Positions 1 to 9,423 of a stretch of DNA of 64,000 nucleotides are shown piece after piece. Position 1 is the first letter of the stretch. Every line of letters begins with the position of its first letter. The position numbers and the translations under genes were made by a program. The stretch comes from Gimesia maris (GTDB lineage: Bacteria; Planctomycetota; Planctomycetia; Planctomycetales; Planctomycetaceae): positions 7,688,001 through 7,752,000 of the forward strand of contig NZ_CP042910.1 of assembly GCF_008298035.1 (NCBI RefSeq), in the 5' to 3' direction. The notes under the pieces were generated by a model, which had not been told where the DNA came from, ran no database searches, and was given only the letters and a program-made list of their open reading frames with translations.

Positions 1-1099
1 GTAACCGACTCAAGTGTATCAGGCCGTCATCACTCACTGCAGTATCGCTCAGATCGAGCGATTTCAGGCTGGTCAGCTCCTGCAAATGAATGAGCCCTGT
101 ATCACTGATCGATGTATTACCAAGATCAAGACTCTGCAGTTTTTGAAGTTTTGCCAGATGCACAAGCCCCGCATCACTCACACGCGAACCGTCCAATCTC
201 AGACTGGTCAGATTCAAAAGTCCTTTCAAATGCGCGACACCTTTGTCACTGATGTTTTCTCGCGCAAATTCCAGAGACTCCAGTTTTTTCAGATCCTGCA
301 AATGAGCCAGTCCTACGTCGCTGATTTCGGCTCCAAACAGGGAGAGTTTTTTCAGATGCTTCAATTTTCCAATATGTTTCAGGCCGGCGTCCCTGATTTG
401 AGGACGTGGCTCGTTTTCAGATTCCCCATCATTCCATCCCACGAAATTATTATTGTAGTTATCAAGATCAAGCTCTTCTAAATGATTTAGATGTTTGAGA
501 TATACCAGTCCGGTACCATCAAGTTGCGTGCCCTCAAGCTCGAGAACACGCAATTCACTCAGCCCTCGCAGATGCGCCAGTCCGGCATCGCTGATTGCGG
601 TATTATTCAGGTTGAGCTTCTGTAGATTTTTCAGCGCACCTACGTATTTCAAATCAGAATCAGTGATTGTAGTGCCTCTCAAACTCAACAATTCCAGGTT
701 CTGGAGACCAGTAATATGCTTCCGTCCCCCTTCTTCGATTGTGGTGATTAAGAGGTGAATAGATTTCAGATTTTTGAGTTGACTGATCGCAATGAAATCT
801 TCTTCGCTAAGCTCACCAAACTCGAAATCCAATTCGACAGCAGTCATAAATCCCAAGAATTTCTCTTCACCGAAAATGTCATACAACCGATATTGCCATT
901 CGAGAGGCACATTACGCATTAAAATACCTTCTTCGGTGTAAACGTTGATGTACCTCTCTTCCAACTGTCGAATCATCCGTGCGTTTTGAACGGTTGTTAC
1001 GACTAACAAACTCAGTCCCACGATGGACAGAAATAAAATCGTTCGCCATACCCAGCGCAGGCGACCGGGTGGTTTCTGAGTTAGTTCTGGGGAGGGCAT
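1..1099 (-). CDS. Leucine-rich repeat protein, membrane-anchored (3' end off window)
   Basis: The frame is open from an ATG at 1099 to the window edge, giving about 366 residues without a stop, so the C-terminus lies outside. The N-terminus has a short basic segment (KPPGRLRWVWR) and one hydrophobic stretch at about residues 18-36, typical of an uncleaved anchor. From about residue 105 it is built of 24-residue leucine-rich repeats with the planctomycete pattern L..L..L.L..T.I.D.GL.HL, interrupted once by an acidic, Asn-rich insert near residues 225-245. Such repeats usually bind proteins; the partner cannot be inferred. A similar LRR gene lies at 55430-56359. Confidence 0.9.
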   Translation of the reverse strand, partial: MPSPELTQKPPGRLRWVWRTILFLSIVGLSLLVVTTVQNARMIRQLEERYINVYTEEGILMRNVPLEWQYRLYDIFGEEKFLGFMTAVELDFEFGELSEEDFIAISQLKNLKSIHLLITTIEEGGRKHITGLQNLELLSLRGTTITDSDLKYVGALKNLQKLNLNNTAISDAGLAHLRGLSELRVLELEGTQLDGTGLVYLKHLNHLEELDLDNYNNNFVGWNDGESENEPRPQIRDAGLKHIGKLKHLKKLSLFGAEISDVGLAHLQDLKKLESLEFARENISDKGVAHLKGLLNLTSLRLDGSRVSDAGLVHLAKLQKLQSLDLGNTSISDTGLIHLQELTSLKSLDLSDTAVSDDGLIHLSRL

Positions 1100-1225
1100 G
1101 ACTGATGTCTCTGGAATCGGTTGCTGGATAGTGGAGATTTGAAAGCTCGCGACTGCAATCTAGCATGCCGGTATTGTACCGGCAAGAAGGAGTGCGCAGG
1201 ATAAAACGGTTAAAGCATCACGTTC

Positions 1226-2995
1226 TTATTTTTCAGGTGTTGCACAATACTTTTTGAGCTCCATGATTGCTTCGTCTCTGCGTTTGAAAGACCACTCAGT
1301 ATCGAACCAGATTTTATCGATCTTATAACTGAGTACATCCGCGGCACGATCACAGACTCGCATCGGTGATTCATAGCCTTCGATCTGTCGCTGATCATCG
1401 AGCAAAGAGCAAATCAGATCGATGTCTATGGGACTTCCATAATTCATTATGTCGCACAAACGTCCGAGACGCTGAGCACTTTTTGTCGTCTCACGAAACT
1501 CCTTAAAGAACTCTTTACTACGATGGGGGATTTTCATGTTGATCACATACAGGATGTTCCCAACATGATTTGATTTCTCGGGCAAGCTGGCGAGAATTAT
1601 TTTCGCATTCCTGAAAATTGGTGGGGGCACTGGTTGTACCAGGCCAAAGACTGCCACTCTGAAATAATCGGGATTTGCAGTTGTCCGGGCGATTTCCTGT
1701 AACCGGTCCTGAACGCCCTTTGCTCGGGACACGCTGATCGATTTCAGATATTCCAGTTGTAATTCACTGTTTTCGAGTTTAGTAAAATCGATGTTGTTCA
1801 GTTGATCGACTAAAAAGTTCGTATAGTCGCCGCGTTTAGCCAGCGCCAACAGACAGGCGGGTGCAATCGCTTTTTCTTTGGGATCGGCAAGAAAAATCCG
1901 GTGGAGTGCCTCGCTTACCTGTTTATTTTTGTCATACGTCAGCGATCTGATAAAACTGGCCCGTTCGCCTACCGAGACAGCGGGCATGAGGGGCCTGTCA
2001 GCAAATCTGACAGGCGGCATTCGGTCAAACAACTGGACGAGCAATTCATGTGATTTCGCTTCGGGAAAATCTGAGTCAGAACCTCGATTAATTTCCTGAA
2101 GATACGCGACATCAGAGTAAAGATGCCTCATAATGCCGATCTCATATGGCTTACCATTGGCTCGAATAAAATCGGCCAACAGTTTCTGTCGTTGATTATA
2201 TTCCTTGACCTTATAGAGTTTTTCGTCGACGAAGCTGGACACTTTGTCGGCATCATATGTCGGTTGTTCCAGGTATTTGATGACAAGCCCGCCGACCACC
2301 TCAGGATAGTAATACGAGAGTCGCAGATACGCGTCATACATTCGGCGACCATCATCGGGTTTTTCAAAATCCTGGACGAGAAGCTGGATATGCTGTTTGC
2401 GTGTCAGACCTTTCCAATCCTGGATCACGGCCTCGCGCAAGCGTTTGGAATACGTGGGGGAACTCACATCGACGATTCCAGATGGCACATACCTAACTGC
2501 CGCATACCGCCGGTTGACAATTTGTCCCAGAGCAACGAAACAAAGATCGCCCACCGTCAGGCTGTGCCTGTCCGGATGATCTTTGTCATCGTCAAACAAA
2601 TCCCGACTCACTCCCTGGGGAATCTCCTTGCGTGTCCGACTATTAAAATCGTACTGATCGGTGAACACCGTCACCGAGATGCCTTGCGTAGCTGTCATGT
2701 TGATTTTGCGATCATCGCCCATGTGTTTGATCAAAGCGGGTACCGCATCGACCCCCTGTTCGACGATCTGGCGAAGTGTCTCACTGCGAACGGGTTTGAA
2801 CCCACCGAGAAGAAATGTGCTTTCTTGCCCAGTATCCGCGTAAGGTAAAAATTCGGTACCGGAAAAGGATGACGAATATCCATACCCGGGCTTCGATATT
2901 TCTACGAGTTTGTCGATCAGAGATTCAACGTTTTCCCTGGCAGCACAAGTTTCTGTGATTACCAGAAATAGCACGATCACAATGAGCCTGCTCAT
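1226..2995 (-). CDS. Exported HEAT-like hypothetical protein (589 aa)
   Basis: A 589-residue protein starting at an ATG preceded by GGGAG about 6 bases upstream. Residues 1-19 form a Sec signal peptide (SRLIVIVLFLVITETCAA), so it is probably periplasmic. The body is mostly helical and contains phrases such as VEQGVDAVPALIKHMGD and SLTVGDLCFVALGQIV that resemble HEAT or armadillo-type repeats, but no catalytic motif is visible. It ends about 125 bases before the start of the LRR gene on the same strand, so cotranscription is possible. The function is unknown; a scaffold or checking role is only a guess from the fold. Confidence 0.8.
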   Translation of the reverse strand: MSRLIVIVLFLVITETCAARENVESLIDKLVEISKPGYGYSSSFSGTEFLPYADTGQESTFLLGGFKPVRSETLRQIVEQGVDAVPALIKHMGDDRKINMTATQGISVTVFTDQYDFNSRTRKEIPQGVSRDLFDDDKDHPDRHSLTVGDLCFVALGQIVNRRYAAVRYVPSGIVDVSSPTYSKRLREAVIQDWKGLTRKQHIQLLVQDFEKPDDGRRMYDAYLRLSYYYPEVVGGLVIKYLEQPTYDADKVSSFVDEKLYKVKEYNQRQKLLADFIRANGKPYEIGIMRHLYSDVAYLQEINRGSDSDFPEAKSHELLVQLFDRMPPVRFADRPLMPAVSVGERASFIRSLTYDKNKQVSEALHRIFLADPKEKAIAPACLLALAKRGDYTNFLVDQLNNIDFTKLENSELQLEYLKSISVSRAKGVQDRLQEIARTTANPDYFRVAVFGLVQPVPPPIFRNAKIILASLPEKSNHVGNILYVINMKIPHRSKEFFKEFRETTKSAQRLGRLCDIMNYGSPIDIDLICSLLDDQRQIEGYESPMRVCDRAADVLSYKIDKIWFDTEWSFKRRDEAIMELKKYCATPEK

Positions 2996-3035
2996 GAAGA
3001 CTCCCTGGCAATGAAAGTTGCATTTGCATCCTGCT

Positions 3036-3249
3036 TCAATCTCTACCAGGATGCTTGTAAGCGACGTTTACTGGTTTCGTCTTCGGACCAATCGAAGTCC
3101 CACATTTTGCTCGCTGAATTTTAAGTACTTCAAACAAGATGACCAGCTTCCGCTGCCCCTCTTTCACATATTGTTTCAGCAATGCGTGCATCTGTCTAAC
3201 TTTTTCCGGATGTTTCCCTGAAATGTCGATGGATTCTTCGATGTTCTAA
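3036..3249 (-). pseudogene. Possible degenerate C-terminus of a sulfatase
   Basis: In one minus-strand frame, between a TAG at about 3250 and a TGA at 3036-3038, the translation includes GKHPEKVRQMHALLKQYV followed by KEG. This resembles the usual C-terminal end of planctomycete arylsulfatases (HPE.V..L..LL..Y..EGRS). There is no plausible start, no upstream sulfatase body, and the residues after KEGQR look random. I read it as a relic left by deletion of a sulfatase gene. The match is short and could be chance. Confidence 0.3.
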
Positions 3250-3265
3250 TCCCGGTTAAACAGTT

Positions 3266-3397
3266 TTAGGTCATTGGAACGAATGGTACTGTCGACACCA
3301 CAAACCAGACCGCCCCACCAACGACCAGCAAACCGATTCCCCGCCAGACCCACTTTAAGCGACTCACACGTTTCGGATTTGGCTCAGGTTGATTCAT
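3266..3397 (-). CDS. Small single-pass membrane protein (43 aa)
   Basis: A short frame starting 13 bases after the stop of the radical SAM gene on the same strand. It encodes 43 residues: a basic N-terminus (NQPEPNPKRVSRLKWVWR) and one hydrophobic segment (GIGLLVVGGAVWFVVSTV). The arrangement, and the resemblance of its start to the anchor of the LRR protein at the beginning of the window, suggest a real inner-membrane miniprotein cotranscribed with the upstream gene. No clear ribosome-binding site is visible. Its function is unknown. Confidence 0.45.
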   Translation of the reverse strand: MNQPEPNPKRVSRLKWVWRGIGLLVVGGAVWFVVSTVPFVPMT

Positions 3398-3410
3398 GGC
3401 ATATACACTT

Positions 3411-4463
3411 TCAAAACAACCACTGCTGGCCCTTACCTGTAACAGGCGGTTTGAACTGTTCGTAATCTAAAGCCGGTAAGCGTCGATCCAGTTCCAGTTT
3501 ACCACAGAAGACCTTGAACAGGCTGCCGATCTGCTCGGCGATTTCCCCGGTGCCCCGCTGGCGGCTGCCGAATTCCGAGTTGTTCAGCTTGCCGTCCCGC
3601 GTCTGGCGGATGCGGCTCAACACCCGTTCCTTCCGCGCGGGCTGTGTTCGTTCCAGCCATTCCTCAAACACCGGTTTCACCGTCAATGGCAGACGCAGCA
3701 AGATGTAACTGGCTGACATCGCCCCCGCCTCTTTCGCTGCTTTCAGAATCTCCGGTACTTCATGATCGTTCAACCCTGGAATGATGGGCGAGACCATCAC
3801 CTTCGTCGGCACACCCGCCGCCGACAGTTCGCGAACCGCCCGCAGCCGCGCTGCCGGGATACTCGTACGCGGCTCCATTTCACGCGCCAGTTGCGGGTCG
3901 AGTGTGGTAATCGACAGGCTCACGTGCACCAGCGACCGCCGGGCCATCGAGGTCAACAGCTCCAAATCCCGCACAACCAGTGCATTTTTCGTGACGATGC
4001 CGATCGGCTGATTGGCTTCGGATGCCACTTCCAGACACTGACGCGTCAACTTAAATTCACGTTCGGCGGGTTGATAGCAGTCGGTGATGCCGGAAAACGC
4101 GATCAGTTTCGGCTGCCAGTCGCTGCGGCTCAGAAAGTCGCGAAACAGTTTTGCAGCGTCATGCTTGACCATGATCTTCGTTTCAAAGTCGAGACCGGCA
4201 TTGTATCCCAGATATTCATGAAAGGGCCGCGCATAACAGTAACTGCAGCCATGCGCGCAGCCCCGATAGGGATTGACGCTATAGCGGAAATTGAGGTCGG
4301 GTGAATCGTTTTCGGTGACGATCGATTTGGAATTGTCGTCGATGTACTCAATCCGCCGAGGCTGGGAGAGATATTCGTCATTCCACTCCAGCTGTTCCAG
4401 ATCCGGTTCGACATGCGTCGACTCGAAACGATTGGGTGGATCGAGATTCGAACCGTGTCGCAT
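3411..4463 (-). CDS. PA0069-family radical SAM protein (SplB-like)
   Basis: A 350-residue protein with the radical SAM cluster motif C-x3-C-x2-C at C69, C73 and C76 (RGCAHGCSYCYARP), which binds a 4Fe-4S cluster and S-adenosylmethionine. The context YSVNPYRGC..GC.YCYAR.....LG, the later IAFSGITDCYQPAE, and a C-terminal SRQRGTGEIAEQI segment fit the PA0069/Rv2578c family of radical SAM proteins, related in sequence to spore photoproduct lyase. The substrate of this family is not established. It is intact and of normal length. A 43-residue membrane protein follows after 13 bases. Confidence 0.88.
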   Translation of the reverse strand: MRHGSNLDPPNRFESTHVEPDLEQLEWNDEYLSQPRRIEYIDDNSKSIVTENDSPDLNFRYSVNPYRGCAHGCSYCYARPFHEYLGYNAGLDFETKIMVKHDAAKLFRDFLSRSDWQPKLIAFSGITDCYQPAEREFKLTRQCLEVASEANQPIGIVTKNALVVRDLELLTSMARRSLVHVSLSITTLDPQLAREMEPRTSIPAARLRAVRELSAAGVPTKVMVSPIIPGLNDHEVPEILKAAKEAGAMSASYILLRLPLTVKPVFEEWLERTQPARKERVLSRIRQTRDGKLNNSEFGSRQRGTGEIAEQIGSLFKVFCGKLELDRRLPALDYEQFKPPVTGKGQQWLF

Positions 4464-4698
4464 GGCTTGCCTGATTCAAGAAAGAAAACGATAGATCTGA
4501 TTCTTTGTTTATAGGCGATTCCCCGGCGACAGGAAAGGATCTTTTTATCGTACTGGAAAAATTGAAACAGGCTCCCGTGAACTTCTCTTGAGATGCGGTG
4601 TCTGAGAAACAGCAGTTCCATCGCCTGAACTGTGCTTGTCAAAAACACTTAAGTCCTAATCCGTTCACTTGAAATCACAATGACAGGAATTGTTCCAG

Positions 4699-5424
4699 AT
4701 GATCGAACTGCTATGGAATGCCCCGGTGAGTGAATCCCGCATGACCGAAATTCTTGCTGTGCTGGAATTAAACACGGGTCTGAGGATACTGGATATCGGC
4801 TGTGGTTGTGGTGAAGTCCTGATTCGCCTCTCTGAACGATATCAGATTACGGGTACGGGAATCGATCTCTCTCGCGAACACATTGACGAAGCCCGCCGTC
4901 GTATGCGGGGCCGAATCCCAGTTTCCCAAATCGAGTTCATCGAAGCCGACGGGGGAGCGTTTCCCTTTAAGCAGAATGAATATGCTCTCGCCTTGTGTCT
5001 GGGTGCGACGCATGCGTTCGCGTCTGGCAGCGCTGCTTACCGCAATGCAATTGAGCGGATGATTCCACTAGTACAGCCTGGCGGTCTGCTGCTCATCGCC
5101 GATGGTTATCTGAAGCAGCCAGCGGGACCTGAATATCGCGCGTTGTTAGGTGAAGCCATTCCCGATGATATGACACACACCGCGAATGTCGCCACGGGAC
5201 AACAGCTGGGCCTGATACCAATGGCCGCCTGGACCAGTAACGAACAGGAATGGGATGACTTCGAATGGCGCTATCAGCGAATCGTCGAGCGAAAAGCCCG
5301 GGAACAGCCACAAGATCAGGGACTCCAGGAAAAGCTGCGCCGTCGCCGCGAGTGGATCCAGGCTTACCTGCAGTGGGGACGTGCTACCCTGGGCTACGGT
5401 CTCTACCTGTTTCAGAAACCTTAA
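4699..5424 (+). CDS. Class I SAM-dependent methyltransferase
   Basis: About 241 residues with a Rossmann-type methyltransferase fold. Motif I is LRILDIGCGCGEVLIRL near residues 28-44, followed by the acidic ribose-binding loop (TGTGIDLS) and a motif II/III region (FIEADGGAFPFKQNEYALALCLGATHAF). An in-frame TTG at 4690 would add three residues, but the AGGA at 4685-4688 is well spaced only for the ATG at 4699, so I prefer that start. The substrate cannot be told. It lies alone between a divergent radical SAM gene and a DUF1501 gene. Confidence 0.85.
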   Translation: MIELLWNAPVSESRMTEILAVLELNTGLRILDIGCGCGEVLIRLSERYQITGTGIDLSREHIDEARRRMRGRIPVSQIEFIEADGGAFPFKQNEYALALCLGATHAFASGSAAYRNAIERMIPLVQPGGLLLIADGYLKQPAGPEYRALLGEAIPDDMTHTANVATGQQLGLIPMAAWTSNEQEWDDFEWRYQRIVERKAREQPQDQGLQEKLRRRREWIQAYLQWGRATLGYGLYLFQKP

Positions 5425-5580
5425 AACCAACTACTTCTGCAACTCCGAAACCATAAGCAGTATCAGAACTTCGAAAGAGACGTTACCCATTCCCAGAAAA
5501 TGTTTGCAGTCCTGAAATCCTGGTTGGTACAATCCCATTCTACGTTGCAGATCATTGAACTCCACTGGAGAACCGGTATC

Positions 5581-6930
5581 GTGCTCGAAATACCCGGCAT
5601 TCTGGAAAGTGCTATTTCACGCCGCTGCTTTCTGCAAACAGCGGGCTACGCTGCGATTGCCGCTGCGTTGAATCAGCGGCGTCTCTCTGCCAGCAAAAAC
5701 ACACCGCATACGCCGATACGTTCCTGCGTGTTGTTAATGCTTTATGGTGGTCCCAGTCAGATCGACACCTGGGACATGAAGCCCGAAGCCTCTTCCGAAG
5801 TGCGTGGCGAATATCGACCGATCAAAACCAGTGTGCCCGGACTGATCAACTGCGAACACCTTACCGCGTGCGCCCAGATCATGCATAAGCTGACAGTCAT
5901 CCGCTCGATGCACCACGATCTGACCAATCACAATTCCGCCATGTATCAGGCGCTGGTCGGAAAGATTCCCTCCAGCAATAACGAGGTGCTTGGCGAAAAC
6001 CGGCTGGGAGATTTTCCCAATGTTGCCGCCGCCGTCAGTTATGCAACATCTCGCGGTGCGCTCCCCAGAACCGGGAACCCGCTGATCAATGTCGCGCTGC
6101 CGCATGTGATGCATAACGTCGTCGATCTACCCGGACAGAATTCCGGCTTCCTGGGAGGCAGCCACGATCCGTTTCAGATCAACGCTGATCCGAACGCAGA
6201 GCAGTTCCGGGTTCAAAACCTGCAGCGTCCGCCCGCCGTCAGCGAACCACGTCTGCAGGATCGTCGCGCGTTATTGAAATCACTGGATCAGCTGGATGTG
6301 GAAAATGTCGACCTGGCAAGCTATCAGCGGCGGGCATTTGAATTACTGCAGAATGATACCGTACAGAATGCGTTCCGCATCGAGCGCGAGCCGACATCTG
6401 TTCGTGAACAGTACGGCCGCCATAAGCTGGGACAAAGCCTGCTGCTGGCGCGACGACTTGTGGAATCAGGAGTCCGCTTCATCAATGTGCACGACGGCGT
6501 CCTCAACGGTCAGACCGTGAACTGGGACAGCCATTCCAACCTGTTTCCCAGACATCGCGAACTGCTGGCTCCTTTAGACCAGGGATTTGCAGCGTTCATT
6601 AATGATCTCGACCAGCGCGGTCTGCTGGATTCGACTCTCGTCATCGCCATGGGAGAATTTGGGCGCACGCCCCGCGTGAATGTGCATGGTGGGCGCGATC
6701 ATTGGCCTAACTGCTACAGCGTTGTTCTGGCCGGTGGTGGAGTTCAACAGGGCACGGCATACGGCGCCAGCGATAATCTCGGCGTGTATCCACAGTCTCA
6801 TCCGGTCACGCCGGCTGACCTGGCTGCCACCATCTTCACCCGCTTCGGCATCAATCCCGAAATCGAAATCCGGGACCGCACCGACCGTCCGTTTAAGCTC
6901 TCCGAAGGGAACTTCATTCCCGTGTTTTAA
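5581..6930 (+). CDS. DUF1501 domain protein, Tat-type signal
   Basis: A member of the DUF1501 family, abundant in planctomycetes and related to the alkaline phosphatase/sulfatase superfamily. Near the N-terminus is SRRCFLQTAGYAAIAAAL, a twin-arginine export signal. The conserved blocks VLLMLYGGPSQIDTWDMKP, PGLINCEHLTACAQIMHKL, MGEFGRTPRVN and GRDHWPNCYSVVLAGGG are all present. The frame extends upstream to an ATG at 5500, but a GTG at 5581, ten bases after GGAG, places the signal at the usual distance, so I take 5581. DUF1501 proteins normally partner a DUF1549/DUF1553 protein; none is adjacent here. Confidence 0.87.
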   Translation: MLEIPGILESAISRRCFLQTAGYAAIAAALNQRRLSASKNTPHTPIRSCVLLMLYGGPSQIDTWDMKPEASSEVRGEYRPIKTSVPGLINCEHLTACAQIMHKLTVIRSMHHDLTNHNSAMYQALVGKIPSSNNEVLGENRLGDFPNVAAAVSYATSRGALPRTGNPLINVALPHVMHNVVDLPGQNSGFLGGSHDPFQINADPNAEQFRVQNLQRPPAVSEPRLQDRRALLKSLDQLDVENVDLASYQRRAFELLQNDTVQNAFRIEREPTSVREQYGRHKLGQSLLLARRLVESGVRFINVHDGVLNGQTVNWDSHSNLFPRHRELLAPLDQGFAAFINDLDQRGLLDSTLVIAMGEFGRTPRVNVHGGRDHWPNCYSVVLAGGGVQQGTAYGASDNLGVYPQSHPVTPADLAATIFTRFGINPEIEIRDRTDRPFKLSEGNFIPVF

Positions 6931-6966
6931 TCCTGTCTGCCGCCTGATGCAGGTATTTAAACACCA

Positions 6967-9351
6967 TTATTTTCTACAGGGGCGCGTGGGAAGCAACAGG
7001 TGGAAGCAGGCACCCCGCTCTGAAGTGGAACGGTAATAGATTCGACCTCCGGCTGCTTCTACCAGGGAACGGCTTAAAGACAGGCCGATACCCAGTCCAT
7101 CTTTTTTATTCGTGGTGAACGGAGTAAACAGATGGTCGACGAAATCTCCTGGTACACCATTTCCTGTATCTGTAATCGCAACCAGAATCATCGAATCTTC
7201 AGCAGACGAAACGTTAATGGTCAGCTTGCGGGGATAAGAGGATTCCGCCATTGCCTCCAGGGCATTGATAAATAAATTGGCCAGCACCTGCTCTATCTGT
7301 ACACGATCTGCATACACAACCATAAATTTCGTCTGGCTCTCAATCTTCACTTCGATCTGTCGATGTCGCAGTTCATATTGAATCAATTCCAGGGCACTTC
7401 GAATACTTTCCTGAATATTGAACTGGATCGCCTGCAGAGTCCGTTTTTCAGCCAGCGATTTCAGTTTCCGTACAATCTCGCCGGAACGCAGAGACAGTTC
7501 CTGAACTTTATCCACCAGGTGAGTCATTTCGCGATTCTCATTCAAATGCTGTCTCATGGCCGCTGTATAATTTGCAATGGCGGTCAAAGGTTGATTGAGT
7601 TCATGGGAAATACCGGCCGTCAATTCTCCCATCACAGCCAGCCGGGAAGCATGCGCCAGGATATCCCGATATTCCTGTGCCTTTCTGATCGCTTCATATC
7701 TTTCCGTCATATCCTGTACGGTCCCATTCATGAACAAGACCTCGCCTTCATCATTCTTTTTCAGCAAAGCGCGTTCATGGACATGACGGACTTCCCCGTC
7801 AGGCCGCAGGATGCGATGTTCGATGCTGTATGGTAAATCAAATTTTAATGATTGAGCAATCATTTGATCTACCAGCGGGCGATCCTCGGGATGAATGGTC
7901 TGCAGAAAGAACTCGTTCGTGAGAATAATGTCTGACTTCGTCACACCAAAGATACGATAGACTTCATCTGACCACCAGATTGTATCATCTTTGATACACC
8001 ACTCCCAACTGCCGATATGGGCCAGTCTCTGGGCTTCAGAAAGTTTTTCATGCAGATCTTTCAACTCCATTTCTGCGATTTTCTGATCATTAATCTGCTC
8101 AATCATCATCAGAAATTCATCGGACAGATAAGGCAGCACGCGCGCCCGATACCAGCTTTTTTTCTCCTGCTTGACCAGACAATAATCAAGTGTTTCAATC
8201 TGCTGGGAATCATAAACGCGGTTGATGAGCAACTTCATCTGACTCCTGACGTTACCTGGTAATACCTTCCAGATGATGCTGCCACGATGCAATGTGGGCG
8301 AGAGAAAATAATCCATCTTGCTGCGGCTGTTAAAATTGATAATTTCTCCATTACGATTGAGCACCAGTACTACATCCGGTATCGCAATGAACATGGCTTT
8401 TAACTGTGCAGTCCGCCTGGCAAGTTCTTCCGTTCGCTCTTCAACACAGCGCTCCAGTTCTGCATTCTCCCTATGGACGGCATCCTCTTCCTGTTTGCGG
8501 CTGGTGATATCTACACCGATACCGACAATGCGTGTCACCCGATGATTATCATCATAAACAGGAAAGGCCCGTACCTGCATCCACCTCACACTGCCATTCT
8601 TGTGAATGATTCTGAACCGCGGAAATTCAGAATTAGAGAGACCATTTTCTGATGTCGCCCTGATCTCACTTTCAACGGATTCACGATCATCCGGGTGAAT
8701 TGCATCCAGACAGGACCGGGGATCATCATACAGGCTCTGGCAGCTACGGCCCCAGATCACTTCATACATCTGGCTCGCATAATAAACTTCGCGCCAGTCA
8801 GGACTACAGACCCAGAATAGTTCATTAATATTTTCTGAGATCTGCCGAAACATCTGATCGTTCTCGCGCAGTGCCTGTTCAGTCTCTTTTCGCGCGGTGA
8901 TATCCACGCCCACACTCAGGGTCCCAATGATACGGTCTGCAGCATCTCTCAGTAACGAATTGTGCCAGGCGATCGACTTCAGTCTGCCACTTGCCGTAAT
9001 GATTTCATTCTCAAAGTACTCCACCGGCATCAGATCTCCCTGGATCAGCTTCTCAAACAGTGCGCGAACTTCCTCACGATTCGCATCTGGTAGAAAATGG
9101 TCGAACCAGTTCTTGCCGATAATTTCAGATTCCTCAGCCTCCAGCAGCAGACTGCCTTGCCGATTGATTAAATTCACCGTCTGATTTGTATCGATGGCAA
9201 TGATCATCTCACCAACCAGATTAAAATACTGGTGGGCCAGATCTTGTACCTTATTACTATTTCTTTCCGCCTGCTGCTGTTCCAGTTCCGCAACACGTCG
9301 ACGCAGCGTTTTCACTTCTTCCAGGAGTTCAACGGTTGTTAGTTCGGGCAT
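6967..9351 (-). CDS. Multi-PAS sensor histidine kinase, soluble
   Basis: A 794-residue kinase without membrane segments, hence cytoplasmic. After a short coiled coil (residues 5-35) come four PAS-type domains at roughly 40-155, 165-285, 315-430 and 440-555; the second and fourth carry PAC-like segments (GIGVDITSRK, GTVQDMTERY). The phosphoacceptor is H583 in the H-box GISHELNQPLTAIANY. The ATPase has an N-box with N696, a G1 box DTGNGV at 728-733 and a G2 box GLGIGLSLS near 752. No receiver domain or response regulator is adjacent, so it is an orphan. Signal and target are unknown. Confidence 0.93.
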   Translation of the reverse strand: MPELTTVELLEEVKTLRRRVAELEQQQAERNSNKVQDLAHQYFNLVGEMIIAIDTNQTVNLINRQGSLLLEAEESEIIGKNWFDHFLPDANREEVRALFEKLIQGDLMPVEYFENEIITASGRLKSIAWHNSLLRDAADRIIGTLSVGVDITARKETEQALRENDQMFRQISENINELFWVCSPDWREVYYASQMYEVIWGRSCQSLYDDPRSCLDAIHPDDRESVESEIRATSENGLSNSEFPRFRIIHKNGSVRWMQVRAFPVYDDNHRVTRIVGIGVDITSRKQEEDAVHRENAELERCVEERTEELARRTAQLKAMFIAIPDVVLVLNRNGEIINFNSRSKMDYFLSPTLHRGSIIWKVLPGNVRSQMKLLINRVYDSQQIETLDYCLVKQEKKSWYRARVLPYLSDEFLMMIEQINDQKIAEMELKDLHEKLSEAQRLAHIGSWEWCIKDDTIWWSDEVYRIFGVTKSDIILTNEFFLQTIHPEDRPLVDQMIAQSLKFDLPYSIEHRILRPDGEVRHVHERALLKKNDEGEVLFMNGTVQDMTERYEAIRKAQEYRDILAHASRLAVMGELTAGISHELNQPLTAIANYTAAMRQHLNENREMTHLVDKVQELSLRSGEIVRKLKSLAEKRTLQAIQFNIQESIRSALELIQYELRHRQIEVKIESQTKFMVVYADRVQIEQVLANLFINALEAMAESSYPRKLTINVSSAEDSMILVAITDTGNGVPGDFVDHLFTPFTTNKKDGLGIGLSLSRSLVEAAGGRIYYRSTSERGACFHLLLPTRPCRK

Positions 9352-9423
9352 GGCTTCCGTTTTTGTCGATTTGAAATACAGAATTCTGTGATTGATTTTC
9401 CACTGAAATTGAGTGGCTGGATT

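Noticed and set aside
2123-2848. Long plus-strand open frame (241 codons) opposite the HEAT-like gene
   Set aside because: It lies entirely antisense to a gene with a signal peptide, ribosome-binding site and normal composition; its own translation has no recognisable motif.
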